A stretch of DNA of 64,000 bases, from positions 1 through 64,000 of the forward strand of contig DASRMR010000008.1 in assembly GCA_035647815.1 (NCBI GenBank), given 5' to 3'. Each line of letters starts with the position of its first letter. The stretch's first letter is position 1. Below are positions 43,478 to 52,985 of this stretch, piece by piece. The translations under genes were made by a program, and so were the position numbers. Below the pieces are notes generated by a model. It saw only the letters and a list, made by a program, of their open reading frames with translations, was not told the origin of the DNA and made no database searches. Origin of the DNA: JAAYRQ01 sp035647815 (lineage in GTDB: Bacteria > Bacillota > Syntrophomonadia > Syntrophomonadales > Syntrophomonadaceae).

Positions 43478-43846
43478 CTAAATAACTTCCGGAGCCAAAG
43501 ATATAATCTTCATATAGTTTTTTTCTCTCAGTTCCCTAGCAACAGGCCCAAATATACGGGTACCCCTAGGGTTTTGGTTATCATCAATGATTACTGCGGC
43601 GTTTTCCGAAAATGCTATATATGATCCATCTGTTCGTCTAACTTCTTTTTTGGTTCTTACCACAACAGCTTTAACGATTTCTCCCTTTTTCACAACCCCA
43701 CCGGAAGCTGCTTCCTTAACTGTTGCTACGATTACATCTCCAACGCTCGCATATCTCCTCATTGTGCCACCAAGCACCTTAATACATAAAATCTTTTTTG
43801 CTCCAGTGTTATCACCAACTAGGAGCACACTTTCTTGTTGAATCAT
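43478..43846 (-). CDS. rplN: 50S ribosomal protein L14
   Basis: A 122-residue L14, the usual bacterial length, beginning M-I-Q-Q-E-S. The ATG at 43844-43846 lies eight bases after GGAGG; an ATG five codons upstream overlaps that site. Confidence 0.97.
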   Translation of the reverse strand: MIQQESVLLVGDNTGAKKILCIKVLGGTMRRYASVGDVIVATVKEAASGGVVKKGEIVKAVVVRTKKEVRRTDGSYIAFSENAAVIIDDNQNPRGTRIFGPVARELREKNYMKIISLAPEVI

Positions 43847-43874
43847 GTTTTCAGCCTCCATTCGAAATGCAGAC

Positions 43875-44147
43875 TTACTGCAAAGTCTTGGCTTTCTGCA
43901 CTATTTCTATAAGTCTCCATCTTTTATCTTTACTTAAGGGACGAGTTTCTATGATTTTAACAACATCGCCTATTTTTGCGTCATTATTTTCATCATGAAC
44001 TTTATATTTTTTGCTTGTCTTTATGGTCTTTTTATATAAAGGATGGCGCTTTACAGCTCCCACGCTTACAGTAATAGTCTTTTCCATTTTATCGCTAGTT
44101 ACTGTTCCTAGTCTTGTTTTTCTATTCCCATGGTTCTCGGCCACCAT
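43875..44147 (-). CDS. rpsQ: 30S ribosomal protein S17
   Basis: A 90-residue OB-fold S17 with V-T-S-D-K-M-E-K-T-I and I-x-E-T-R-P-L-S-K-x-K-R. Follows rpmC by 15 bases. Confidence 0.97.
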   Translation of the reverse strand: MVAENHGNRKTRLGTVTSDKMEKTITVSVGAVKRHPLYKKTIKTSKKYKVHDENNDAKIGDVVKIIETRPLSKDKRWRLIEIVQKAKTLQ

Positions 44148-44162
44148 TAAACCTCCTTTAAA

Positions 44163-44375
44163 CTATAACTTTTCAGCAAGTTCTCGTTGCCTTAAAACTG
44201 TTTTACATCTCGCTATACTCTTTTTAACTTCTTTAATTCTCATAGGGTTATCTAATTGGCCGGTAGCAAGTTGAAACCTTAAGTTAAACAGTTCTTCTTT
44301 ATAATCAGATACTTTTTTGTTTATCTCCATTTCGGTTAGTTCTCTTATTTTTTTAGCTTTCACTAACCTCACCAC
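44163..44375 (-). CDS. rpmC: 50S ribosomal protein L29
   Basis: A 70-residue helical L29 next to the nascent-chain exit. It overlaps the end of rplP by 23 bases, and the exact start among three GTGs (44373-44375, the next codon, or codon 5) is uncertain. Confidence 0.94.
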   Translation of the reverse strand: MVRLVKAKKIRELTEMEINKKVSDYKEELFNLRFQLATGQLDNPMRIKEVKKSIARCKTVLRQRELAEKL

Positions 44376-44787
44376 CCATTTCTTCTCTTTTCACAAGCTT
44401 GCACTTGATTGGCAGTTTGTGCGCTGCGAGTCTCATAGCTTCTCGAGCTACTTCTTCACTAACTCCTGAAAGTTCGAACATAATTCTACCTGGTTTGACT
44501 ACCGCCACCCAGTGTTCTGGTGAACCTTTCCCTTTACCCATACGGGTTTCGGCTGGTTTCACGGTTAATGGTCTATCAGGAAATATTTTGATCCATAACT
44601 TTCCGCCTCTTTTAATGTATCTGTTTATAGCAATACGAGCTGCTTCTATTTGTCTATTAGTTATCCAAGCAGGTTCTAGAGCTTGAAGACCATAGTCTCC
44701 ATAAGTTATGGTGTTTCCTTTGTTAGCCTGCCCAGCTAAACTAGAACGATGTTGTTTCCTATGTTTAACTCTTTTTGGGGTAAGCAT
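44353..44787 (-). CDS. rplP: 50S ribosomal protein L16
   Basis: A 144-residue L16 (M-L-T-P-K-R-V-K-x-R-K-Q-H-R) that helps place tRNA at the A site. Overlaps rpsC by one base. Confidence 0.97.
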   Translation of the reverse strand: MLTPKRVKHRKQHRSSLAGQANKGNTITYGDYGLQALEPAWITNRQIEAARIAINRYIKRGGKLWIKIFPDRPLTVKPAETRMGKGKGSPEHWVAVVKPGRIMFELSGVSEEVAREAMRLAAHKLPIKCKLVKREEMGGEVSES

Positions 44788-45461
44788 TATTTATCTGCCT
44801 CCTCGACTACTTTCGCCTCTGGTCTAATTTTAGCAGCAGGTAAAATTTCACCACAATTAATCCATACTTTTATGCCAATTTTTCCATAATTAGTGTTAGC
44901 TTCAGCAAAACCATAATCAATATCAGCTCTTAAAGTATGAAGGGGTACTTTACCTTCGGCATACCATTCAGTTCTTGCTATTTCCGCACCACCTAAACGA
45001 CCAGATATAGCTATTTTGATACCTTCTCCACCTGCCCGCATTGTCCTCGTAACAGTCTGCTTCATCGCTCTTCTAAAAGAAATCCTTCTTTCTAATTGTT
45101 GAGCTACGTTTTCAGCAACTATTTGAGCATCAATTTCAGGCTTTTTGATTTCTTGTATATTAACATTAATGTTTTTACCTGTTAATTTAGTTAGATCGGC
45201 CCTTAGTTGTTCAACTTCGGTACCTCCACGCCCAATTACAATTCCTGGCTTAGCAGTATGAATAGTAATGCGCATTCTATTTCCAGTTCTATTTATTTCT
45301 ATCCTAGCTATCCCAGCAGCATAAAAGCGATCTTTAATGATCTTTCTTACTTTATAATCTTCGTGCAAAAGATCAGCGTAATCACGGTCTGCATACCAGT
45401 TGGAGTCCCAATCTCGGATAACTCCAATTCTAAAACCTTTTGGATGAACCTTTTGACCCAC
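44787..45461 (-). CDS. rpsC: 30S ribosomal protein S3
   Basis: A 224-residue S3 with a KH domain (G-I-V-I-G-R-G-G) at the mRNA entry and the helicase-related positive residues. Overlaps rplV by one base. Confidence 0.97.
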   Translation of the reverse strand: MGQKVHPKGFRIGVIRDWDSNWYADRDYADLLHEDYKVRKIIKDRFYAAGIARIEINRTGNRMRITIHTAKPGIVIGRGGTEVEQLRADLTKLTGKNINVNIQEIKKPEIDAQIVAENVAQQLERRISFRRAMKQTVTRTMRAGGEGIKIAISGRLGGAEIARTEWYAEGKVPLHTLRADIDYGFAEANTNYGKIGIKVWINCGEILPAAKIRPEAKVVEEADK

Positions 45462-45802
45462 TATTTAACCACCCTTTCTCTGAGCACAACTGTTATATGA
45501 CTAGTTCGATGTTTTCTAACATCTGCTCTTCCATAAGCTCTAGGACGCATCCGCTTTAGTGCTGGTCCCTCATCTATCATAATTTCAGATATAATCAAAT
45601 CGTCAGAATCCATATCAAAATTATGTTCAGCATTAGCTATAGCTGATTTCAATACTCTATCAATATATAATGCTGGTTTTTTATTCGTATACCTTAGGAT
45701 GCCCATTGCTTCTCTGACATCTTTACCTCTAATTAAATCAGCGACCTGGCGAGCTTTTAAAGGAGATACTCTTAAATAGCGAGCTATTGCTCTAGATTCC
45801 AT
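45461..45802 (-). CDS. rplV: 50S ribosomal protein L22
   Basis: A 113-residue L22 whose extended loop (R-M-R-P-R-A-Y-G-R-A) lines the exit tunnel and is a known macrolide-resistance site. Confidence 0.97.
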   Translation of the reverse strand: MESRAIARYLRVSPLKARQVADLIRGKDVREAMGILRYTNKKPALYIDRVLKSAIANAEHNFDMDSDDLIISEIMIDEGPALKRMRPRAYGRADVRKHRTSHITVVLRERVVK

Positions 45803-45819
45803 AAATATCTTCCTCCTTC

Positions 45820-46107
45820 CTAAACAAGTGCTCTACTTGCTTTTTCATTACGAGCTGAATGAGAACGATAAAGCCTAGTAGGAGCAAATTCTCCTAATTT
45901 CATGCCTACCATATCTTCAGTAATGTATACTGGAATATGTTTACGTCCATCATGTACTGCTATGGTATGACCTATCATTTGTGGCATTATGGTTGAACGT
46001 CTTGACCAAGTTTTAATAACTTTCTTTTGATTAGATTCGTTCAGCGCTTCAATTTTATTGAATAATTTCTCTTCATAATAAGGTCCCTTTTTTTGTGACC
46101 TACCCAT
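45820..46107 (-). CDS. rpsS: 30S ribosomal protein S19
   Basis: A 95-residue S19 of the 30S head (R-S-x-K-K-G-P, G-H-T-I-A-V-H-D-G). Follows rplB by 13 bases. Confidence 0.97.
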   Translation of the reverse strand: MGRSQKKGPYYEEKLFNKIEALNESNQKKVIKTWSRRSTIMPQMIGHTIAVHDGRKHIPVYITEDMVGMKLGEFAPTRLYRSHSARNEKASRALV

Positions 46108-46120
46108 CCAAAGACCTCCT

Positions 46121-46945
46121 TTATTTCCGTTTTCTTATAATCATATTGTCTGATGTTTTCTTCTTACGTGTCTTACCACCTATAGCAATCTTGCCCCATG
46201 GAGATACTGGGTATTTTCTTCCTACTGGAGCACGACCTTCCCCACCACCGTGCGGATGATCAACAGCGTTCATTGCAGCACCTCTAACTGAAGGTCTCTT
46301 ACCTAACCAGCGAGATTTCCCTGCTTTACCAACCGTAGTGTTTTCATGATCTAGGTTGCTAACTTGCCCCACGGTTGCCCGACAAGACAAATGAACAAAA
46401 CGCACTTCACCTGATGGAAGTCGTACATGAGCATAAGCATCTTCTTTAGCTATTAGTTGTGCGACCGTACCGGCTGAACGGACTAGTTGCGCACCTTTAC
46501 CTGGTCTTAATTCGATATTATGAATTAATGACCCGACCGGTATATCCTTAAGTTGTAAAGAGTTACCCGGCTTGATATCTGCTTTAGGCCCTGCTTCTAA
46601 AATGTCACCTACTTTTACATTGTTCGGTGCGATTATATAAGCTTTATGGCCATCAGCATAGTGCAAAAGAGCTATATTAGCAGATCGGTTTGGATCATAC
46701 TCTATTGCCGCTACTCTAGCTGGCACACCTTCTTTTATGCGTTTAAAATCTATTATACGATAACGCCTTTTATGTCCACCACCGCGGTTTCTAACTGTTA
46801 TACGACCCTTAACATTTCTTCCCCCTGTTTTCTTCAATGGGGCAGTTAGCGCCTTTTCAGGGTCTTTATTAGTTAATTGATCAAAAGAGACTATCGTCAT
46901 ATGTCTCCTGCTAGGTGTCATAGGCTTAAATTTCTTAATAGACAT
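46121..46945 (-). CDS. rplB: 50S ribosomal protein L2
   Basis: A 274-residue L2, near the peptidyl-transferase centre, with the conserved A-M-N-x-V-D-H-P-H-G-G-G-E-G segment whose His is important for activity. Confidence 0.97.
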   Translation of the reverse strand: MSIKKFKPMTPSRRHMTIVSFDQLTNKDPEKALTAPLKKTGGRNVKGRITVRNRGGGHKRRYRIIDFKRIKEGVPARVAAIEYDPNRSANIALLHYADGHKAYIIAPNNVKVGDILEAGPKADIKPGNSLQLKDIPVGSLIHNIELRPGKGAQLVRSAGTVAQLIAKEDAYAHVRLPSGEVRFVHLSCRATVGQVSNLDHENTTVGKAGKSRWLGKRPSVRGAAMNAVDHPHGGGEGRAPVGRKYPVSPWGKIAIGGKTRKKKTSDNMIIRKRK

Positions 46946-46975
46946 TAGTATTAATTCCTCCTTAATGCCACCTGA

Positions 46976-47263
46976 TTACATACCTTCGAATAGGCGTATT
47001 TTATGTCCAGATTTCAAGCTTACTATCGCCTTTTTGCGGTTGGGCGTTTTTCCTTCGTGCATGCCTACGCGTTTAAGCTTACCTTTAGCTACCATGGTAG
47101 CTACTTTATCTACTTTAACTTTGAATATTCTTTCTACAGCATTTTTTATTTCTGTTTTATTAGCTCTTTTATCTACTATAAATGTGTATTTGTTATCAGC
47201 TAATAAATCCATCGTCTTCTCAGTTATTACAGGTTTTATAATAACATCTCTGTAATCTTTCAT
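46976..47263 (-). CDS. rplW: 50S ribosomal protein L23
   Basis: A 95-residue L23, docking site for trigger factor and SRP at the tunnel exit. It abuts the rplD stop. Confidence 0.97.
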   Translation of the reverse strand: MKDYRDVIIKPVITEKTMDLLADNKYTFIVDKRANKTEIKNAVERIFKVKVDKVATMVAKGKLKRVGMHEGKTPNRKKAIVSLKSGHKIRLFEGM

Positions 47264-47893
47264 TTAGGCAAACACCTCCCCTACCTTCGCCACCGCATCT
47301 TCGGTAATAAGCAAAGTTTCATATTTTAAAAGATCATATACATTAATATAATCAGCTCTTACGGCTTTAACGCCTGGAATATTACGAGCTGATTTTACAA
47401 CATTTATATCCCCATCAATCGTAACTAACAAAGTCTTTTTGTTAGCATTTAAAGCACTTAAAGTTTCAGCCATTAATCTCGTTTTAGGCTCATCAAACTT
47501 TAATTTATCGATTACTATAATACTGTTTTCTTTAACTTTAGTTGAAAGTGCAGATTTCATAGCTAATCTTCTTATCTTTTTCGGTAACTTATAAGAATAA
47601 TCTCTTGGTGTGGGGCCAAATGTTATGCCTCCACCAATCCAAATTGGACTTCTATTACTACCTGCGCGAGCACGGCCAGTTCCCTTTTGTCTCCAAGGTT
47701 TTCTTCCCCCACCTCTGACCTCTGCTCTAGTTTTAGTGGAGCTAGTTCCCTGGCGTTTATTAGCTAATTGCATTTTAACAAAATCAGCCATTACAACTTC
47801 ATTAGGCTCTATACCAAAAACAGCATCATTTAATTCTATTTCACCAACTTCGGCTCCACTCATATCGTATAATGTAACTTTAGGCACCTTCAT
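47264..47893 (-). CDS. rplD: 50S ribosomal protein L4
   Basis: A 209-residue L4 with the tunnel loop region K-P-W-R-Q-K-G-T-G-R-A-R-A-G. In enterobacteria L4 represses the S10 operon; here the only unusual spacer in the operon lies two genes upstream, before rplC. Confidence 0.97.
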   Translation of the reverse strand: MKVPKVTLYDMSGAEVGEIELNDAVFGIEPNEVVMADFVKMQLANKRQGTSSTKTRAEVRGGGRKPWRQKGTGRARAGSNRSPIWIGGGITFGPTPRDYSYKLPKKIRRLAMKSALSTKVKENSIIVIDKLKFDEPKTRLMAETLSALNANKKTLLVTIDGDINVVKSARNIPGVKAVRADYINVYDLLKYETLLITEDAVAKVGEVFA

Positions 47894-47945
47894 AACCTCC
47901 TTATCTTCAGTTCAAAAATAGTAGCACTCTTATAACTTTTCACGG

Positions 47946-48587
47946 CTAGCTAGCTTTAACTGAATCTTTTATGATGACAAGACCTTTTTTGGGCCCTGGA
48001 ATTGCTCCTTTAATCAGGATAATGTTTCTGTCCGAATAGACTTTTACTACCTTCAAGCATTGAACAGTAACTCTTTCGCCACCCATTCTGCCCGGCAGTT
48101 TCTTCCCTTTAAATATACGAGCTGGTCCCTTCGCACCTAATGAGCCTGGGCCACGATGAAATCTAGAACCATGACTCATGTACCCTTTTGAGAAATTATG
48201 TCTTTTTACTACGCCAGTAAAACCTTTACCTTTAGAAGTTCCAACAACATCGATAACATCGCCTTCTTGAAATATTTCTGCACTAATTTCTTGTCCTATT
48301 TCGTAATCATCGACATTATTTACGCGAAATTCTCTAATATAACGTAATGGCTCAACATTTGCCTTTTTGAAATGTCCCTTAGTAGGTTTATTAGCTAATT
48401 TCTCTTTCAGGTTGTAAAAGCCTACCTGAATCGCATTATAACCATCAGTTTCTACTTTCTTCTTTTGTAATACAACACATGGTCCTGCTTCAACAACTGT
48501 TACGGGAATTGCTTCTCCTTCTTCAGTGAAAATCTGGGTCATTCCTACTTTAATACCCATAATTGCCTTCTTAATATGATTAGACAT
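47946..48587 (-). CDS. rplC: 50S ribosomal protein L3
   Basis: A 213-residue L3 (G-I-K-V-G-M-T-Q-I-F start region, F-H-R-G-P-G-S-x-G). The ATG at 48585-48587 follows AGGAGG; a TTG two codons upstream is less likely. Confidence 0.96.
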   Translation of the reverse strand: MSNHIKKAIMGIKVGMTQIFTEEGEAIPVTVVEAGPCVVLQKKKVETDGYNAIQVGFYNLKEKLANKPTKGHFKKANVEPLRYIREFRVNNVDDYEIGQEISAEIFQEGDVIDVVGTSKGKGFTGVVKRHNFSKGYMSHGSRFHRGPGSLGAKGPARIFKGKKLPGRMGGERVTVQCLKVVKVYSDRNIILIKGAIPGPKKGLVIIKDSVKAS

Positions 48588-48593
48588 CTGCAA

Positions 48594-48721
48594 ACTACCT
48601 CCTAGCCCGAGTTTTTATTTACGATTGGTTGAAAGTGGGAATTTCAACTTCATTTCTATTTTCGGAATATTTACTGCCTCAAGGTTCTAGTTCCCACTAA
48701 CCTTTCAGCACCGATCCTCAT
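48594..48721 (-). promoter_or_regulatory. Structured rpsJ-rplC spacer, candidate r-protein leader
   Basis: The 128-base gap is far longer than the 10-50 bases elsewhere in the operon. GGTT (48627-48630) and AGTGGGAA (48634-48641) pair with TTCCCACT (48691-48698) and AACC (48699-48702), a 12-pair helix with a three-base bulge closing a ~49-base loop that ends shortly before the rplC ribosome-binding site. Confidence 0.5.
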
Positions 48722-49033
48722 CTATAACTTGATCTCAATGTCTACACCAGAAGGCAGATCCAGGTGCATAAGAGCATCTATTGTTTTAGAATTAGGGTCT
48801 AATATGTCTATTAAACGTTTGTGTGTTCTCATCTCAAATTGTTCGCGAGCATCTTTATTAACATGTGGTGATTTTAAAACAGTAAAAATGTTTTTTTCTG
48901 TTGGTAAAGGAATTGGTCCAGATACACTAGAACCATTCTTCTTAACTGTGTCCACAATCTTTTGTGAGGACTGATCTAATAACTTATGATCAAATGCCTT
49001 TAGTCTTATTCTTACTTTCTGTTGGCCACTCAC
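48722..49033 (-). CDS. rpsJ: 30S ribosomal protein S10
   Basis: A 103-residue S10 (NusE), part of the 30S head and of antitermination complexes. First gene of the S10 block, 112 bases after tuf. Confidence 0.97.
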   Translation of the reverse strand: MSGQQKVRIRLKAFDHKLLDQSSQKIVDTVKKNGSSVSGPIPLPTEKNIFTVLKSPHVNKDAREQFEMRTHKRLIDILDPNSKTIDALMHLDLPSGVDIEIKL

Positions 49034-49087
49034 TTATGATTTAACCTCCTTAGTATCGTCTTAAATAGTACACGCTCCCGGGTGTAT

Positions 49088-49119
49088 GGTAGCGAAGAGC
49101 TTAATCGTCCCTCGCTACC
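49088..49119 (-). promoter_or_regulatory. Hairpin in the tuf-rpsJ spacer
   Basis: Perfect 8-bp stem GGTAGCGA (49088-49095) and TCGCTACC (49112-49119) with no T-run after it. It may be a processing site or a regulatory hairpin ahead of rpsJ. Confidence 0.4.
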
Positions 49120-49145
49120 GGTCTACTTTGTTCCGGTCTTTAAAT

Positions 49146-50342
49146 TTATAGAGAAGTAACAACACCTGCACCTACAGTTCTTCCGCCTTCTCTAATTGCG
49201 AACCTAAGTCCTTCTTCAACAGCAATGGGAGTAATAAGATCTATCTTCATCTGGATATTATCTCCAGGCATTACCATTTCTACTCCTTCAGGTAAGTCGA
49301 TTATCCCGGTTACGTCAGTAGTACGGAAGTAGAATTGTGGCCTATATCCAGCAAAGAATGGGGTATGTCTTCCACCTTCATCTTTACCTAATACATATAC
49401 TTCAGCATTAAAACTCATTAAAGGTTTAATACTTCCAGGCTTAGCTAGAACCATACCTCTTTCTACTTCGGTTCTTTCTACACCCCTCAGTAAGGCTCCT
49501 ACATTGTCACCAGCTTCAGCATAATCTAAAAGCTTTCTAAACATTTCTACACCAGTACAAACAGTTTTACGAGTTTCTTCTCTCATTCCAACTATTTCAA
49601 CTTCGTCACCAACTTTTACAACTCCTCTTTCTACACGGCCAGTTGTAACAGTTCCTCTACCAGTAATGGTGAATACGTCTTCAATAGGCATTAAAAATGG
49701 TCTATCAGTTGCTCGCTCTGGAAGTGGAATATAAGCATCTACTTCATCCATTAACTTCCATATAGGTCCACACCATTCGCATTCTCTAGTGCCACATCCA
49801 CATTCTAGCGCTTTTAAGGCTGAACCCATAACAACAGGTATATCATCACCAGGGAATTCATATTCACTTAAGAGCTCTCTTATTTCCATTTCTACAAGTT
49901 CTAAAAGTTCATCATCATCAACCAAATCAGTTTTATTCATAAATACAACGATATATGGCACTCCAACTTGCCTTGATAGCAAGATGTGCTCTCTAGTTTG
50001 TGGCATGGGTCCATCTGCTGCTGATACAACTAGAATTGATCCATCCATTTGAGCTGCTCCAGTTATCATGTTTTTTATGTAGTCCGCATGACCTGGGCAG
50101 TCTACATGAGCGTAATGTCTGGTTTCAGTCTCATACTCTACATGAGAAGTGTTTATGGTAATTCCTCTTTCCCTTTCTTCAGGAGCCTTATCAATAGCTT
50201 CATATGAAGACGCGACTGCACCACCAACTGATGATAAAGTTAAGGTTATCGCTGCAGTTAAAGTTGTTTTACCATGGTCAACGTGTCCAATTGTCCCAAT
50301 GTTTAAGTGAGGTTTAGTTCTCTCGAATTTTGCTTTTGCCAT
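49146..50342 (-). CDS. tuf: Elongation factor Tu
   Basis: A 398-residue GTPase that brings aminoacyl-tRNA to the ribosome. G1 is G-H-V-D-H-G-K-T-T (19-27), the RG-I-T switch I follows, D-C-P-G-H and N-K-T-D are present. Between domains there is a cysteine cluster C-G-C-G-T-R-E-C-E-W-C (Cys181, 183, 188, 191) where most EF-Tu have a plain G-D-x-E-W loop; I believe some other Clostridia share it. It sits between fusA and rpsJ. Confidence 0.97.
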   Translation of the reverse strand: MAKAKFERTKPHLNIGTIGHVDHGKTTLTAAITLTLSSVGGAVASSYEAIDKAPEERERGITINTSHVEYETETRHYAHVDCPGHADYIKNMITGAAQMDGSILVVSAADGPMPQTREHILLSRQVGVPYIVVFMNKTDLVDDDELLELVEMEIRELLSEYEFPGDDIPVVMGSALKALECGCGTRECEWCGPIWKLMDEVDAYIPLPERATDRPFLMPIEDVFTITGRGTVTTGRVERGVVKVGDEVEIVGMREETRKTVCTGVEMFRKLLDYAEAGDNVGALLRGVERTEVERGMVLAKPGSIKPLMSFNAEVYVLGKDEGGRHTPFFAGYRPQFYFRTTDVTGIIDLPEGVEMVMPGDNIQMKIDLITPIAVEEGLRFAIREGGRTVGAGVVTSL

Positions 50343-50386
50343 TTCTCTCTCACCTTTCCTTTCACTTTTTTATTCTTAAAAGATAT

Positions 50387-52471
50387 TTAGACTGGTAAGC
50401 CATATCTTTTTGCTATTATTTTTTTACTAAGCAACTCCGGAACTTGCGCATACTCTTTAAGTAACATGGAAAAAGTAGCTCGTCCTTGACTAGCTGATCT
50501 TAAACTAGTCGCATAGCCGAAAGTTTCAGCTAAAGGCACAGTTCCTTTTATAATCTTGCTCTCCCGGTTTTCTTCCATGGACATAACTCTTCCCCGGCGT
50601 GAGTTAAGATCTGCAATAACATCACCTACATGATCTTCAGGTGCGATTATCTCTATATCCATAATCGGTTCTAGCAAACATGATTTTGCATTGTGTAATC
50701 CTTGTTTAATTGCCATACTTCCTGCAATTTTGAATGCTTGTTCAGTTGAATCTACCTCGTGAAATGATCCACCTAATAAAGTTACCTCTAAATCATCTAC
50801 CGGATATCCTGCTAAGACTCCTGAACATAGAGCCTCTGATATACCGTTGCTAATAACTGATACAAATTCCTTAGGTATTTGCTCAGGAGATGATTGGTCA
50901 ACAAACTTTTTACCATCACCTTCTAGCAATGGTTTTACTGCTATTATTACTTGAGCAAAAAGCCCTCGCCCACCAGTTTGGCGTTCAAAAATAGCCTCCG
51001 CCTGTGCCGGAGCAGTCACAGTTTCTTTGTAAGAAACTTGTGGCTTCCCTACATTAGCATTAACATTAAACTCTCTAAGCAAACGGTCAATGATTATTTC
51101 TAAGTGTAGTTCACCCATACCAGAAATTATAGTTTGACCCGTTTCTTCGTTAACCTTAGTTACAAATGTAGGATCTTCCTCAGCCAATCTTTGTAAACTT
51201 TCACCTATCTTATCTTGATCAGCTTTAGTCTTAGGCTCTATTGCTATATCAATTACTGGATCGGGGAAATCTATGTTTTCCAAAATAATTGGCCGTTTTT
51301 CATCACAAAGTGTATCACCTGTTACGGTAGACCTAAACCCTACACCTGCAACGATATCTCCCGCATATGCTTCTGCTATTTCTTCCCTATGGTTAGCATG
51401 CATTTTCAAAATTTTAGTTATGCGCTCTTTTTTATCTTTAGTGCTGTTATATATATACTCACCAACTTTTAAACTACCGGAATAAATTCTAAAATAAGTT
51501 AGCTTGCCCACATAAGAATCAGAAGTCGCCTTAAAGGCTAATGCACAAAAACTTTCATCTATAGTAGTTTGACGTTTTATGGTTTCACCCGATTCGGGGT
51601 CTATACCCGTCACTTCAGGTACATCTAATGGTGAAGGTAGATAATTTATAACTGCATCCATGAGCATCTGTACACCCTTATTTCTAAAGGATGAACCGCA
51701 TAATACCGGTACCACATTGTTGTTTATGGTTTCTTTTCTCAAAGAACTATTAATCTCTTCTAGAGAAATTTCTTCACCCTCGAGGTACTTCTCTAGAATA
51801 TTATCATCGTATTCGGATAGTTTTTCTAGTAGCAAATTACGGTAATAAGTGACTCGTTCCTTTTCATCGTCATTTAGTTCCCGTTCGGTAAACTTTTCAC
51901 CTAGATCATCTTCATAAATATAAGCTTTTGATTTTAGTATATCTATAATCCCATTGAAATCTTCTTCTACCCCAATAGGTAGTTGAATCGGAATTGCACT
52001 ACAACCTAAAACATCATTTATCATCTGAACTGTCCGGTAAAAATCTGCCCCTATTCTATCCATTTTGTTTATATATGCAATCCGAGGAACTAGATATCTA
52101 TCTGCCTGTCTCCAGACTGTCTCGGATTGAGGTTGGACTCCTGCTACTGCACAAAATATGCCGATGGCACTATCTAGTATTCTTAATGACCTTTCCACCT
52201 CAACAGTAAAGTCCACATGCCCGGGCGTGTCGATAATATTAATAATCCATTCTCCCCATGCACATGTAGTAGCTGCAGATGTAATCGTTATTCCGCGTTC
52301 CTGCTCTTGACTCATCCAATCCATGGTCGCTGTACCTTTATCAACTTCTCCCATCCTATGAACCTTACCAGAATAATAGAGAAATCTTTCAGTAGTAGTC
52401 GTTTTCCCTGCATCGATATGAGCCATGATTCCTATATTTCTTATAGCAGTCAGAGCGGTCTTTTTCGTCAT
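50387..52471 (-). CDS. fusA: Elongation factor G
   Basis: A 694-residue five-domain translocase GTPase. G-H-I-D-A-G-K-T-T near 17-25, D-T-P-G-H and N-K-M-D-R identify the G domain; domain IV lies in the C-terminal third. It follows rpsG by 25 bases in the str operon order. Confidence 0.96.
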   Translation of the reverse strand: MTKKTALTAIRNIGIMAHIDAGKTTTTERFLYYSGKVHRMGEVDKGTATMDWMSQEQERGITITSAATTCAWGEWIINIIDTPGHVDFTVEVERSLRILDSAIGIFCAVAGVQPQSETVWRQADRYLVPRIAYINKMDRIGADFYRTVQMINDVLGCSAIPIQLPIGVEEDFNGIIDILKSKAYIYEDDLGEKFTERELNDDEKERVTYYRNLLLEKLSEYDDNILEKYLEGEEISLEEINSSLRKETINNNVVPVLCGSSFRNKGVQMLMDAVINYLPSPLDVPEVTGIDPESGETIKRQTTIDESFCALAFKATSDSYVGKLTYFRIYSGSLKVGEYIYNSTKDKKERITKILKMHANHREEIAEAYAGDIVAGVGFRSTVTGDTLCDEKRPIILENIDFPDPVIDIAIEPKTKADQDKIGESLQRLAEEDPTFVTKVNEETGQTIISGMGELHLEIIIDRLLREFNVNANVGKPQVSYKETVTAPAQAEAIFERQTGGRGLFAQVIIAVKPLLEGDGKKFVDQSSPEQIPKEFVSVISNGISEALCSGVLAGYPVDDLEVTLLGGSFHEVDSTEQAFKIAGSMAIKQGLHNAKSCLLEPIMDIEIIAPEDHVGDVIADLNSRRGRVMSMEENRESKIIKGTVPLAETFGYATSLRSASQGRATFSMLLKEYAQVPELLSKKIIAKRYGLPV

Positions 52472-52496
52472 TAGTTAAACACTCCTCGGTATACCC

Positions 52497-52967
52497 CTAC
52501 CAACGATAGTGAGCAAAAGCCTTATTAGCTTCGGCCATCTTATGAACTTCTTCTTTTCTTCTTACTGCTGCACCTGCTGAGTTAGCAGCATCCATAATTT
52601 CAGCAGCTAAGCGTTCAGACATAGTTTTTTCGCCACGTTTACGGGAAAATGTTACTAACCATCTAATTGCCAAAGTTTGGCGTCTTTCAGGCCTAACTTC
52701 AACCGGAACCTGGTAATTAGCCCCACCTACTCGTCTCGCTTTAACTTCTAGAATAGGAGTTATGTTTTTCATCGCTTCTTCAAAAACTTCTATAGGGTCT
52801 TTGTCTTGTTTCTTTTCTACTATTTCCAATGCTTCATAACATATTTTTTCTGCTGTACTTTTCTTACCGTCCCACATAATTTGGTTAACTAGTTTTGTGA
52901 AAACCTCACTATTATAAATCGGGTCAGGTAAAACTTCTCTTTTGAGTACAGGCCCTTTTCTAGGCAT
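52497..52967 (-). CDS. rpsG: 30S ribosomal protein S7
   Basis: A 156-residue S7, nucleator of the 30S head, ending A-F-A-H-Y-R-W. Follows rpsL by 18 bases. Confidence 0.97.
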   Translation of the reverse strand: MPRKGPVLKREVLPDPIYNSEVFTKLVNQIMWDGKKSTAEKICYEALEIVEKKQDKDPIEVFEEAMKNITPILEVKARRVGGANYQVPVEVRPERRQTLAIRWLVTFSRKRGEKTMSERLAAEIMDAANSAGAAVRRKEEVHKMAEANKAFAHYRW

Positions 52968-52985
52968 ATCTTGCCTCCCTCCAAT

